From an uncultured Clostridia bacterium (GTDB lineage: Bacteria; Bacillota; Clostridia; Oscillospirales; Oscillospiraceae): a stretch of 6,711 nt of DNA. Below, piece by piece: positions 1-5,988 of this stretch. The position numbers were made by a program, and so were the translations under genes. Under the pieces are notes generated by a model, which saw only the letters and a list, made by a program, of their open reading frames with translations, was not told the origin of the DNA and ran no database searches. The DNA is taken from positions 1-6,711 of the forward strand of contig CAMWTG010000152.1 in the NCBI GenBank assembly GCA_947177115.1, in the 5' to 3' direction. The first letter of the stretch is position 1. Every line of letters begins with the position of its first letter.

Positions 1-39
1 TGACTTTTAATCCTCACAGGGTATCTTATTGGGTGGGAG

Positions 40-2145
40 GTGCTCCGGCTGCTGAACATTTACCGCATGGAGAGGGGGCTGCAGCCGCTGTCCACCTTCG
101 CTGCGGTGCAGGAGGCGGCGAATATCCGCGCCAAGGAGCTTTTTGTCCATTGCAGTCACACCAGGCCCAACGGCGCCGGCTATGAGACTGTGTTTGCGGA
201 GGTGGGCGTCCCGGCGCTGAGCACCAGGATCACCAGCTGGGCGGAAAATATCGCCTCCGGACAAAAGAGCGCCGCTGACGTGATGAACAGCTGGAAAGCC
301 AGTCCCGGCCACAACGCCAATATGCTGAAACCATCGGGGCGAGTGCATGTCGGCATTGGCTACGACTATCAGACCAACGGCAATCCCAGTCTTTACGCAT
401 CCAACTGGGTGCAGAATTTTGCCGCCGCCTATGACTGCTGCTTCACGAATTTGCAGCTTTCCCGGTCCGCTGTGGAAGGAAAGCCGGGTACGGACCTGGA
501 AACTCTGCTCAAAGAGGCCGGTATCGAGGTTACTGCGGACTGCTACCGTCATGGAAGGTGCAGTCTGCCTTTGATCGCCGCCATGTGCCGCGGGTATGAT
601 GCCGGCAGCACGGCAGAGCAGGAGCTGACCGTTGCCTACGGCGGCCAGACCGCCGTGCTGACCGTTACCGGGTCGGGCCATACGCACAGCTGGACCGAAA
701 CTATGAGCCCCGCCGCGTGCACGGCTTCGGGCAGCAGAACGCTCACCTGCGCGGGGTGCGGCGGCACCAAAGTGGAGGTCATCCCTGCCCTCGGGCACAG
801 CTTTGCCCTGCAGCCGGACGGCGCGTATGTCTGCGCAAGCTGTTCTGCCAGCGTCCCTGCCGGCTGGAAAACGGCCTATGAGGAGCTGACGGAGGATGCG
901 GAAACCAATAAGCTGCAATATCCCCATGGCGAGGAAGGTGTTGACATTGAGGCATCGGAGGCCGCCATTCAGAACTACCTGGAGCGGCAGACCGCAGCGG
1001 TTCTGCGAAACAGCGGCATTGATGAAACCGCTTTCGACTGTGTGATATTGGACGGGGCCTTTAACGAGGAGCATACACGGTATGGATACCGCATAGGGAT
1101 CACGGCGGCGGAATCCCCGGAGCTCCAGCCTTTTTCCATGCTGCGCGCTTATCGGGCGGAGGATTATATCCTTGAGACGGAACCTCTGGTCCTGTTTTTG
1201 AATGTGGGCTCTTCGGATAATTCGATATTCGATGAAGCGCCGGATGTGGCAACGCCGGGGGGAAACGTATCTGTGGATGATCCGTCCACTCCCCCTGAGC
1301 CTCAGCCGCCCAGCGTTCCGTCTGATCCCTATATTCCCTCCAGACCATCGGGCGGCACGGGTTCTGCGGCGGCCACGGTCTATCAGATCGCTGCTCCCCA
1401 GACTGACGGCGGACGGGTGTCGCTCAGCCCCTCCTCCGCATCACGGGGCCAGCGCGTTACCATCTCGGCGCATCCTGACAGCGGCTATGTTCTGGACAGC
1501 CTGCGGGTCACCGATGCCGGCGGGAATGAAGTTCCGCTCCGCGATCTGGGCGATGGAACATATGAATTCACCATGCCCGGTTCCCAGGTCGCGCTGACGG
1601 CGGCGTTTAAAAAGATGCGCACAGAGCCCGCGCTTAATCCGGCGCCGCTGCTCTTTTCCGATGTCTCCTCTGCGGACTGGTTCTACAGCAGTGTGGACTA
1701 TGTCTGGAAACACTATCTGATGAGCGGTGTATCCGGCACCCAATTTGCCCCTGGCGGGACCACCAGCCGGGCGATGCTCTGGACCATCCTGGCCAGGATG
1801 CATGGCGCATCCGCCGGAGCGGCCCCGGGAGAGGCCTGGTATACGGGCGGGCAGCTGTGGGCTGTACAGCAGAATATTTCCGATGGAACAGCCCCTATGG
1901 GCGATGTAACAAGGGAACAGATCGCCGCCATGCTGTGGAGAGACGCGGGGAGCCCCCAGGCTGCGGCGGATCTGAGCGGTTTCCGGGACGGCGGACTGGT
2001 GAGCGGCTATGCGCAGGCCGCCATGCGCTGGGCGGTGGAGACCGGCATCATGCAGGGAGCCGATGGTATGCTGCGCCCGCAGAGTACCGCTACCCGCGCT
2101 GAAATGGCCGCGATGATCACCCGGTACGCCGTTCAGGCCGGCTGA
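40..2145 (+). CDS. CAP-domain S-layer (SLH) surface protein, 5' end abnormal
   Basis: Predicted cell-wall-anchored exoprotein of 701 residues. Residues 1-135 form a CAP (SCP/PR-1-like) domain: SHTRPNG with His40, AENIASG with Glu69, SPGHNANML with His91, and HVGIGYDY with His103. Residues 140-210 resemble a bacterial Ig-like fold (GYDAGSTAEQELTVAYGG). Residues 214-273 are an HSW/LGH Cys-rich module with CAGC (237-240) and CASC (265-268). Residues 275-389 match no domain I recognise. A Pro-rich linker (413-445) leads to an InlB-type/Flg_new beta repeat (448-523). Three SLH domains follow (539-588, 599-638, 644-698), which normally bind secondary cell-wall polymer. The start is doubtful. GTG 40 overlaps the only SD-like GGGAGG, CAP homology seems to begin one codon earlier (EVLRLLN), TGA 1-3 closes the frame, and no signal peptide exists although SLH proteins are exported. 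The gene is probably 5'-truncated, frameshifted or rearranged. CAP and SLH assignments are strong; substrate and role are unknown. Confidence 0.85.
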   Translation: MLRLLNIYRMERGLQPLSTFAAVQEAANIRAKELFVHCSHTRPNGAGYETVFAEVGVPALSTRITSWAENIASGQKSAADVMNSWKASPGHNANMLKPSGRVHVGIGYDYQTNGNPSLYASNWVQNFAAAYDCCFTNLQLSRSAVEGKPGTDLETLLKEAGIEVTADCYRHGRCSLPLIAAMCRGYDAGSTAEQELTVAYGGQTAVLTVTGSGHTHSWTETMSPAACTASGSRTLTCAGCGGTKVEVIPALGHSFALQPDGAYVCASCSASVPAGWKTAYEELTEDAETNKLQYPHGEEGVDIEASEAAIQNYLERQTAAVLRNSGIDETAFDCVILDGAFNEEHTRYGYRIGITAAESPELQPFSMLRAYRAEDYILETEPLVLFLNVGSSDNSIFDEAPDVATPGGNVSVDDPSTPPEPQPPSVPSDPYIPSRPSGGTGSAAATVYQIAAPQTDGGRVSLSPSSASRGQRVTISAHPDSGYVLDSLRVTDAGGNEVPLRDLGDGTYEFTMPGSQVALTAAFKKMRTEPALNPAPLLFSDVSSADWFYSSVDYVWKHYLMSGVSGTQFAPGGTTSRAMLWTILARMHGASAGAAPGEAWYTGGQLWAVQQNISDGTAPMGDVTREQIAAMLWRDAGSPQAAADLSGFRDGGLVSGYAQAAMRWAVETGIMQGADGMLRPQSTATRAEMAAMITRYAVQAG

Positions 2146-2204
2146 GCCGGTACCGCCGGAACACCGGGCGCCGCCCGACCGTGCGGTTTTGCTGGATATG
2201 TTCT

Positions 2205-2235
2205 AAAAATCCGCCGGTTTTCCGGCGGATTTTTT
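2205..2235 (+). terminator. Rho-independent terminator after the SLH protein gene
   Basis: A perfect hairpin lies 60 bases after the stop codon: arm AAAAATCCGCCGG (2205-2217), loop TTTT (2218-2221), arm CCGGCGGATTTTT (2222-2234), with the T run as the tail. Because the 5' arm begins with five A, the structure also reads as a terminator on the minus strand. It isolates the SLH gene from the MATE promoter that follows directly. Confidence 0.9.
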
Positions 2236-2247
2236 CCGCTTTTGGGA

Positions 2248-2276
2248 TTGTTCTTTTCCGGAAGATGTGGTATAAC
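2248..2276 (+). promoter_or_regulatory. sigma-A type promoter of the MATE gene (extended -10)
   Basis: The -35 box TTGTTC (2248-2253) is 17 bases from the -10 box TATAAC (2271-2276), which carries an upstream TGTGG, a Gram-positive -16/extended -10 motif. Transcription should begin near 2283, about 30 bases before the GTG start. This places the in-frame ATGs at 2265 and 2277 outside the message and supports the start at 2313. Confidence 0.75.
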
Positions 2277-2298
2277 ATGCTTGCTGTCTTGAACGAAC

Positions 2299-2304
2299 AG
2301 GAGG
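2299..2304 (+). promoter_or_regulatory. Ribosome binding site fixing the MATE GTG start
   Basis: A full AGGAGG stands 8 bases before GTG 2313 and decides this start over the earlier in-frame ATGs, which lack a ribosome site. Confidence 0.85.
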
Positions 2305-2312
2305 ATGATCTT

Positions 2313-3713
2313 GTGGAAAGGAATAAACCGGCAAAAAGCGGATATCAAATGGACATGATCCACGGCCCTCTGGCGGGGAAGATCCTGCTCTTTGCCCTGC
2401 CGCTGATGTTTTCCAGCATTCTGCAGCTGCTGTTCAACGCTGCCGATGTGGTGGTGGTAGGCCGCTACGCGGGCGAGGCGGCCCTGGCCGCCGTGGGCTC
2501 CACCTCTTCGCTGATCAATCTGCTGGTGAACCTGTTTGTGGGCTTTTCCGTGGGCACCAACGTGGTCATTGCCCGGGACCTGGGGGGCGGCAGGACGGAA
2601 AACGTGGAGGCCGGCGTCCATACCGCCGTGACGGTGGCCCTGCTCAGCGGGCTGATTCTGACGGCCCTGGGGCTGGCTATGGCGCGGACGCTGCTGGTGT
2701 GGACCGCCTCCGCGCCGGACGTCATCGATCTGGCAACGGTCTACCTGCGGATCTACTTCTGCGGGATGCCGGTGAACATGCTGTACAACTTCGGCGCGGC
2801 CATCCTGCGGGCCCAGGGGGATACCAGACGGCCACTGTACTTCCTGGCCGCCGCCGGGGTGATCAACGTGGCGCTGAACCTGCTGTTTGTGATCGTATTT
2901 CAGATGAGCGCGGCGGGGGTGGCGCTGGCGACCATCATCTCCCAGGCGGTGTCCGCCGTCCTGGTGCTGGGGTGCCTGATGCGGGACCAGGGGCCGCTGC
3001 ACCTGGACCTGCGAAAGCTGCGCCTGGACAAGCGGGTCATGGTCCAGATCATGCGGGTGGGCCTGCCGGCGGGGTTCCAGGGGATCGTGTTCTCCCTGTC
3101 CAATGTGGTCATCCAGTCCTCCATCAACTCCTTCGGCTCCACCGCCATCATCGCCGGGTCCGCCGCCTCCGCCAATATCGAGGGCTTTGTGTATGTGGCC
3201 ATGAACGCCTTTTATCAGACCGACCTGACCTTTACCAGTCAGAACTACGGCGCGGGGGAGTGCGGGCGGGTGGACCGCACCCTGCTGCTGTGTCAGGGGT
3301 ATGTGGTGGCGGTGGGCCTGCTGCTGGGCTGCCTGGCGGCGGCCTTCGGCCATCCGCTGGCCTCCATCTACGCCCCAGGGAAGGAGGAGGTCATTTCCCA
3401 GGCCATCCTGCGGCTGCAGTACATATGCATCCCCTACTGCCTGTGCGGCGTTATGGACGTGATGGTGGGGGCCCTGCGGGGGCTGGGGCACTCCATCGTG
3501 CCCATGATCGTCTCCATGGTGGGAGCCTGCGGGGTGCGGCTGCTGTGGGTCGCCACCGTCTTTCAGTTGTACCACACGCCGGAGGTCCTCTACCTGTCCT
3601 ACCCCGTCAGCTGGACCATCACCGGCGGGGTGCATATCGCCTTTTTCCTGGCGGTGCGGAAGCACGCCTACCGGGAGTGTCCGGAGTTGGGCAGAAGTCC
3701 TGCGGATCGATAG
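2313..3713 (+). CDS. MATE family multidrug/cation antiporter
   Basis: Inner-membrane exporter of 466 residues, within the usual MATE length. The family exchanges Na+ or H+ for cationic drugs, dyes or toxins. Family signs visible here are the short cytoplasmic lead YQMDMIHGPLAGKILLFALP (residues 11-30), the first helix with NAAD and Asp45 (the position of the ion-coupling Asp in DinF-like members), then VGRYAGEAALAAVGS (49-63) and GFSVGTNVVIARDLGGG. The second half repeats the fold from about residue 245 (RVGLPAGFQGIVFSLSN), as expected of two six-helix bundles. The sequence is hydrophobic throughout, with GC-rich codons. The GTG start is set by AGGAGG 8 bases upstream and by the promoter position. 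The gene has its own promoter and terminator, so it is transcribed alone. The family call is secure. The substrate cannot be read from sequence, and assignment to NorM, MepA or DinF subtype is not attempted. Confidence 0.95.
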   Translation: MERNKPAKSGYQMDMIHGPLAGKILLFALPLMFSSILQLLFNAADVVVVGRYAGEAALAAVGSTSSLINLLVNLFVGFSVGTNVVIARDLGGGRTENVEAGVHTAVTVALLSGLILTALGLAMARTLLVWTASAPDVIDLATVYLRIYFCGMPVNMLYNFGAAILRAQGDTRRPLYFLAAAGVINVALNLLFVIVFQMSAAGVALATIISQAVSAVLVLGCLMRDQGPLHLDLRKLRLDKRVMVQIMRVGLPAGFQGIVFSLSNVVIQSSINSFGSTAIIAGSAASANIEGFVYVAMNAFYQTDLTFTSQNYGAGECGRVDRTLLLCQGYVVAVGLLLGCLAAAFGHPLASIYAPGKEEVISQAILRLQYICIPYCLCGVMDVMVGALRGLGHSIVPMIVSMVGACGVRLLWVATVFQLYHTPEVLYLSYPVSWTITGGVHIAFFLAVRKHAYRECPELGRSPADR

Positions 3714-3723
3714 AAGCAGAGCC

Positions 3724-3761
3724 CCCCTGATGCGGATGTGCGTCAGGGGAGCTTCTTTTTT
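3724..3761 (+). terminator. Rho-independent terminator of the MATE gene
   Basis: The stem CCCCTGATGC (3724-3733) pairs with GCGTCAGGGG (3740-3749) with one T-G wobble around loop GGATGT. An outer GAAGC/GCTTC pairing (3713-3717 with 3751-3755) may extend it. A T6 run (3756-3761) follows. The T run touches the stop codon of the convergent gene at 3760-3762. On the minus strand the hairpin lacks a clean U tract, so it is a weaker terminator for that gene. Confidence 0.85.
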
Positions 3762-4545
3762 ATTTGTATTTCCGGCTTACCGTCACCACGGGGAGAAACA
3801 GCCCGCCCAGGATACCGGCCAATGAGAAAAACAGCAGCACCATAGACAGCGCCAGCCCCTCCGGCAGGACATACGAGAGCGCCCAGCGGACCAGGCAGTA
3901 CAGCGGTATCCACCCCGCCAGGGCGGCGCAGCACCAGGCCCGCATGGCGTTGAGGATATGGGGCCAGTTGCGGTTATTGAAGTATACGCCGGGCATATTC
4001 ATGCGGAAAGCCCCATCGCTGACGAAATTGATCTGATTCTGATCGTAAAAGGCGGGGAGCTTCTCCCGGGAAAACAGGCACAGATAGACCCCGAATCCCA
4101 GCCCCATCGCCGGGGGCAGCCAGAGTGTCACGGACAGATCGTCCCACAGCCAAGGGCTCCCCCACAGCAGCCACACCTCCACGGCGCAGGCCAGCACCGC
4201 CATCAGGAGCCGCAGCCCCCACTGCCGCCGGTGTTTCCGCTGGTTCTCCCGCTCCTGGGCCGTCATGGACAGCGCGCCTGTCAGGAGCGGCTCCACCTCC
4301 TGCACCGTCAGCGCGCGGTCTTTTTCGATGTACCGGCCGCTGAGCAGCTCCGTCACCGTGACGTCCAAAAGCGCCGCCAAGGGCTGGAGAAGGGATATGT
4401 CGGGCAGGCTCAGCCCCCGCTCCCACTTCGAGACGGCCTTGTCGGAGACGAACAGCCGCTCCGCCAGGTCCTTCTGGGTCATGCCCTTCTCCTTCCGCAG
4501 CTGGACCAGGAATGTACCGAATTTTTCTTTGCTCAGTTCATACAT
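3760..4545 (-). CDS. XRE-type HTH regulator with four-helix membrane tail
   Basis: Protein of 261 residues. Residues about 7-66 are a Cro/CI-type helix-turn-helix (FLVQLRKEKGMTQKDLAERL, then VSDKAVSKWERGLSLPD), the DNA-binding form usual in Clostridia regulators. After a charged stretch (QERENQRKHRRQWG) come two hydrophobic spans (near 110-127 and 139-158), a polar loop (about 160-205), and two more spans (near 212-232 and 236-256), ending in SRKYK. The likely form is a membrane-bound regulator with a cytoplasmic HTH. The signal, target and partners are unknown. The start ATG (4543-4545) has AGGAGG 8 bases upstream and lies downstream of a good promoter. The frame stays open further upstream, but the promoter excludes a longer form. 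It converges on the MATE gene and diverges from the AraC gene, with 214 bases between starts. HTH is certain; helix count is by eye. Confidence 0.9.
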   Translation of the reverse strand: MYELSKEKFGTFLVQLRKEKGMTQKDLAERLFVSDKAVSKWERGLSLPDISLLQPLAALLDVTVTELLSGRYIEKDRALTVQEVEPLLTGALSMTAQERENQRKHRRQWGLRLLMAVLACAVEVWLLWGSPWLWDDLSVTLWLPPAMGLGFGVYLCLFSREKLPAFYDQNQINFVSDGAFRMNMPGVYFNNRNWPHILNAMRAWCCAALAGWIPLYCLVRWALSYVLPEGLALSMVLLFFSLAGILGGLFLPVVTVSRKYK

Positions 4546-4553
4546 GATGAACA

Positions 4554-4559
4554 CCTCCT
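4554..4559 (-). promoter_or_regulatory. Ribosome binding site fixing the XRE gene start
   Basis: On the minus strand AGGAGG lies 8 bases before ATG 4545. It rejects the longer open frame that extends to 4695. Confidence 0.85.
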
Positions 4560-4566
4560 GCCCCGG

Positions 4567-4595
4567 AATATAGCATACCGCCCGGGTTTCGTCAA
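4567..4595 (-). promoter_or_regulatory. Promoter of the XRE regulator gene
   Basis: Read on the minus strand, TTGACG (4590-4595) is 17 bases from TATATT (4567-4572), with TATGC just upstream of the -10 as an extended -10 motif. The inferred transcript begins near 4560, giving a leader of only about 15 bases, so the ribosome site sits at the very 5' end. Confidence 0.75.
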
Positions 4596-4644
4596 CCGAC
4601 CAGCGGTAGAGTGCCCTGTTTGCGAGGGTTTCGGGCGTTTGTCT

Positions 4645-4662
4645 GCCGGACGCGTTTCCGGC
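4645..4662. repeat. Short inverted repeat between divergent regulators
   Basis: GCCGGA (4645-4650) and TCCGGC (4657-4662) form a 6-bp inverted repeat around CGCGTT, roughly midway between the two divergent promoters. It could be an operator, but in GC-rich DNA such a repeat also arises by chance. Confidence 0.3.
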
Positions 4663-4678
4663 GGGGCTGGAGCGGTCC

Positions 4679-4704
4679 GGGACAAATCTGTGCAAGCGGG
4701 GACA
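4679..4704 (+). promoter_or_regulatory. Direct repeat GGGACA, candidate AraC-type operator
   Basis: GGGACA occurs at 4679-4684 and again at 4699-4704, exactly 20 bases apart on the same strand (about two helical turns). The second copy abuts the expected -35 position of the AraC gene promoter. AraC-family proteins often bind direct repeats with about this spacing next to -35. Autoregulation by the downstream gene product is therefore plausible but untested. Confidence 0.35.
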
Positions 4705-4732
4705 GGAATTTTTTCATAAGATCAGCTATAAT
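4705..4732 (+). promoter_or_regulatory. Promoter of the AraC-type gene, perfect -10, weak -35
   Basis: TATAAT (4727-4732) is a consensus -10. No good -35 is present at 16-18 bases; the nearest is GGAATT at 4705-4710. Such a promoter often needs an activator. The inferred start of transcription is near 4739, which rules out the in-frame ATG at that position and favours ATG 4760. Confidence 0.65.
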
Positions 4733-4742
4733 CCGTATATGC

Positions 4743-4749
4743 AAGGAGG
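4743..4749 (+). promoter_or_regulatory. Ribosome binding site fixing the AraC-type gene start
   Basis: AAGGAGG ends 10 bases before ATG 4760 and chooses it over ATG 4739, which would lie upstream of this site. Confidence 0.8.
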
Positions 4750-4759
4750 ATCAGGCAAA

Positions 4760-5656
4760 ATGTCAATACAACTCATTCAACAGGCCATACGCTATATGGA
4801 GGAGCATATTTATGAAAACATAAGTTATACCGATGTTGCAAAAAGCATACATATGTCAAACTACAATTTTCACCGGACGTTCAGTTTTATTACTGGAATG
4901 ACGGCCAATGAGTACATCAGGAGCAGGCGGCTCACACTGGCGGCCCAGGAACTTCAAACAACGGATATATCGGTGATCGATGCCGCGTACAAGTATGGCT
5001 ATGAATCTCCGGAAAGCTTCTCAAAAGCCTTTTCGCGGTTTCATGGCGCAACGCCGAAGCAGGCAAAGCAGAATGGTACGGAGCTGCATTTGTTTAATCC
5101 CCTTGTCATAAAAATGATGTTGGAAGGCGGCAGTATTATGGATTACAGAATGGAGCACAGAGAGCGGCAGCGGTTTATTGCGCTGGTAAGGGCTTTCCCG
5201 AATGAGAGCGTCAACGATGTCGATGACCATAGCATCCCTGATTTCTGGGCGGAATGCGAAGAGAAGCATCTTATTGAACCGATGAAATTGCTTCGTCCGG
5301 CAGGCAAAAGGGACCTGTACGGTCTATGCGGCCCCCTCAGAGACAGCGAGACTCATTTTAACTATGGGATCGGCATCCTTGCCGATGAGGATACGGATAC
5401 TGCAAAATTGGAGCAGTTTGTGGACAGCGGTTACTCCATATGGGAAACGGAGCCTGCCGGCTATGCTGTGTTTAAATGCTTTGGCCCTGACGGGGACTGC
5501 CTGGGTGAAACATGGAGCAAGTTTTACAAAGAGTTTGCTCCGCAGACCGGTTATGCGCAGACTGACGGTACGGATTATGAAGTATATTATGAAAATGGCG
5601 AAAGGGGCCTGTTCTGTGAGTTATGGGTCCCTGTCAGAAAGGCCGGAAGCGTCTGA
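4760..5656 (+). CDS. AraC-family regulator with GyrI-like effector-binding domain
   Basis: Cytoplasmic transcription regulator of 298 residues. The N-terminal AraC DNA-binding domain covers about residues 5-107, with two helix-turn-helix units: YTDVAKSIHMSNYNFHRTF, then VIDAAYKYGYESPESFSKAF followed by FHGATPKQA. Residues from about 127 to 295 match the GyrI-like/AraC effector-binding fold (MDYRMEHRERQRFIAL, GIGILADE, AGYAVFKCFG, and the end motif CELWVPV with Glu287, where family members place a key ligand-pocket acid). This order, DNA binding first and GyrI-like second, is that of Rob-like regulators, whose relatives sense hydrophobic or cationic compounds and control efflux or stress genes. 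The ligand and targets here are unknown. The MATE gene nearby is a possible target by guilt of association only. Codon use is clearly more AT-rich than in the genes to the left, notably in the first 130 codons. ATG 4760 is set by AAGGAGG and the promoter. Confidence 0.93.
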   Translation: MSIQLIQQAIRYMEEHIYENISYTDVAKSIHMSNYNFHRTFSFITGMTANEYIRSRRLTLAAQELQTTDISVIDAAYKYGYESPESFSKAFSRFHGATPKQAKQNGTELHLFNPLVIKMMLEGGSIMDYRMEHRERQRFIALVRAFPNESVNDVDDHSIPDFWAECEEKHLIEPMKLLRPAGKRDLYGLCGPLRDSETHFNYGIGILADEDTDTAKLEQFVDSGYSIWETEPAGYAVFKCFGPDGDCLGETWSKFYKEFAPQTGYAQTDGTDYEVYYENGERGLFCELWVPVRKAGSV

Positions 5657-5712
5657 TTGATGCTCTTTTCAGAGAAAGAAAAGTATCAAATCCTATGCCG
5701 GCCACAGGGAAC

Positions 5713-5730
5713 AGGCCTTTAGGCTTTTGT
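5713..5730 (+). terminator. Weak candidate terminator after the AraC-type gene
   Basis: AGGCC (5713-5717) and GGCTT (5722-5726) can form a 5-bp stem with one G-T pair around TTTA, followed by TTGT. It is the only terminator-like structure seen after the stop at 5656, but the stem is short and the tail is broken by G. Confidence 0.3.
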
Positions 5731-5807
5731 CAAGAAGAACTTTTAAAGGATGGGAAAAATCAAGCGGGAAAAGCCACATAGACGGTTCAGAATAGGCGGG
5801 ACGGGCA

Positions 5808-5836
5808 TTGTTTTCGGCAGGAAGATGTGATATACT
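5808..5836 (+). promoter_or_regulatory. Extended -10 promoter ahead of the lipoprotein region
   Basis: TTGTTT (5808-5813) and TATACT (5831-5836) are 17 bases apart, with TGTGA before the -10. Transcription would start near 5843 and run through the small membrane peptide into the lipoprotein gene. The spacer shares GGAAGATGTG with the MATE promoter. Confidence 0.65.
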
Positions 5837-5851
5837 TGGGTCAAAATATGG

Positions 5852-5984
5852 ATGAACGCGGGCGGTCGATATTTTCCGGGGGTGCGTATGGCAATGCTTA
5901 ACCGCCCTTGTATTGGTGGGGGCCTATGTCCTGCTGTATGCGGCGTGGTGTGTGGTCGTTTGGCTGAAAAAAGAAAAGAGATAA
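5852..5984 (+). pseudogene. Frame-disrupted small single-pass membrane peptide
   Basis: The stretch 5898-5984 reads LTALVLVGAYVLLYAAW, then CVVVWLKKEKR and stop: one transmembrane helix with a positive tail, in GC-ending codons typical of real coding. This frame has no ATG; the stop at 5853-5855 closes it, and only a TTG (5913) or GTG (5916) without a ribosome site remains. Starts exist in the next frame at ATG 5852 and at ATG 5888 (MAML, preceded by GGGGGTG). Removing one base from CTTAACC (5897-5903) would join the two frames as MAMLTALVLVG. A 1-base insertion, a sequencing error or a recoding event are the options. The stop lies 4 bases before the lipoprotein ATG, as in an operon. In the ATG 5888 frame as it stands, a 34-residue Cys/Gly-rich peptide ends by ATGA overlap with the lipoprotein start. 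That peptide looks unlike a real protein, but its translation could still couple to the lipoprotein. Function unknown. Confidence 0.45.
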
Positions 5985-5988
5985 TGAC

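Larger units (their letters stand above)
5657..5988. other. 332-base stretch without an intact gene
   Basis: Between the AraC-type stop and the lipoprotein start I see, in order, an AT-rich run, a weak hairpin at 5713-5726, a good promoter at 5808-5836 and the disrupted membrane peptide. A 26-codon basic reading frame (5750-5830) has no spaced ribosome site and overlaps the promoter, so it is not annotated. No RNA gene, riboswitch or long repeat was recognised. Confidence 0.6.

Noticed and set aside
7..1074. A 355-codon minus-strand frame opposite the CAP domain
   Set aside because: Antisense of a frame with clear CAP, Ig-like and Cys-module motifs; its own translation shows no domain.
2138..2150. 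Hairpin CCGGC-TGA-GCCGG with the SLH gene stop codon in its loop
   Set aside because: Only 5 base pairs with a 3-base loop in GC-rich DNA; likely chance, and a much better terminator follows.
2181..2312. An N-terminal extension of the MATE protein by 44 codons
   Set aside because: It would be translated from the preceding terminator and through the promoter itself; AGGAGG places the start at GTG 2313.
2133..3665. A 510-codon open frame on the minus strand across the MATE gene
   Set aside because: Product is His/Gln/Gly-rich low-complexity, without helices or motifs, and is the antisense of a GC-rich gene with a secure MATE translation.
2699..3730. A 343-codon plus-strand frame inside the MATE gene
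   Set aside because: Gly/Pro/Arg-rich product typical of a shifted frame in high-GC coding DNA; it has no ribosome site and lies fully within the MATE gene.
4546..4695. An N-terminal extension of the XRE protein by 50 codons
   Set aside because: The promoter at 4567-4595 lies inside it, and the AGGAGG fits the shorter start with 8-base spacing.
3958..4719. A 253-codon plus-strand frame opposite the XRE gene
   Set aside because: Gln/Pro/His-rich shadow of the opposite strand, which carries a clear HTH, promoter and ribosome site.
5750..5830. A 26-residue basic peptide starting MGKIKREKPHRRF
   Set aside because: The purine-rich AAAGGA directly overlaps the ATG, leaving no spacing, and the frame runs through the promoter at 5808-5836.
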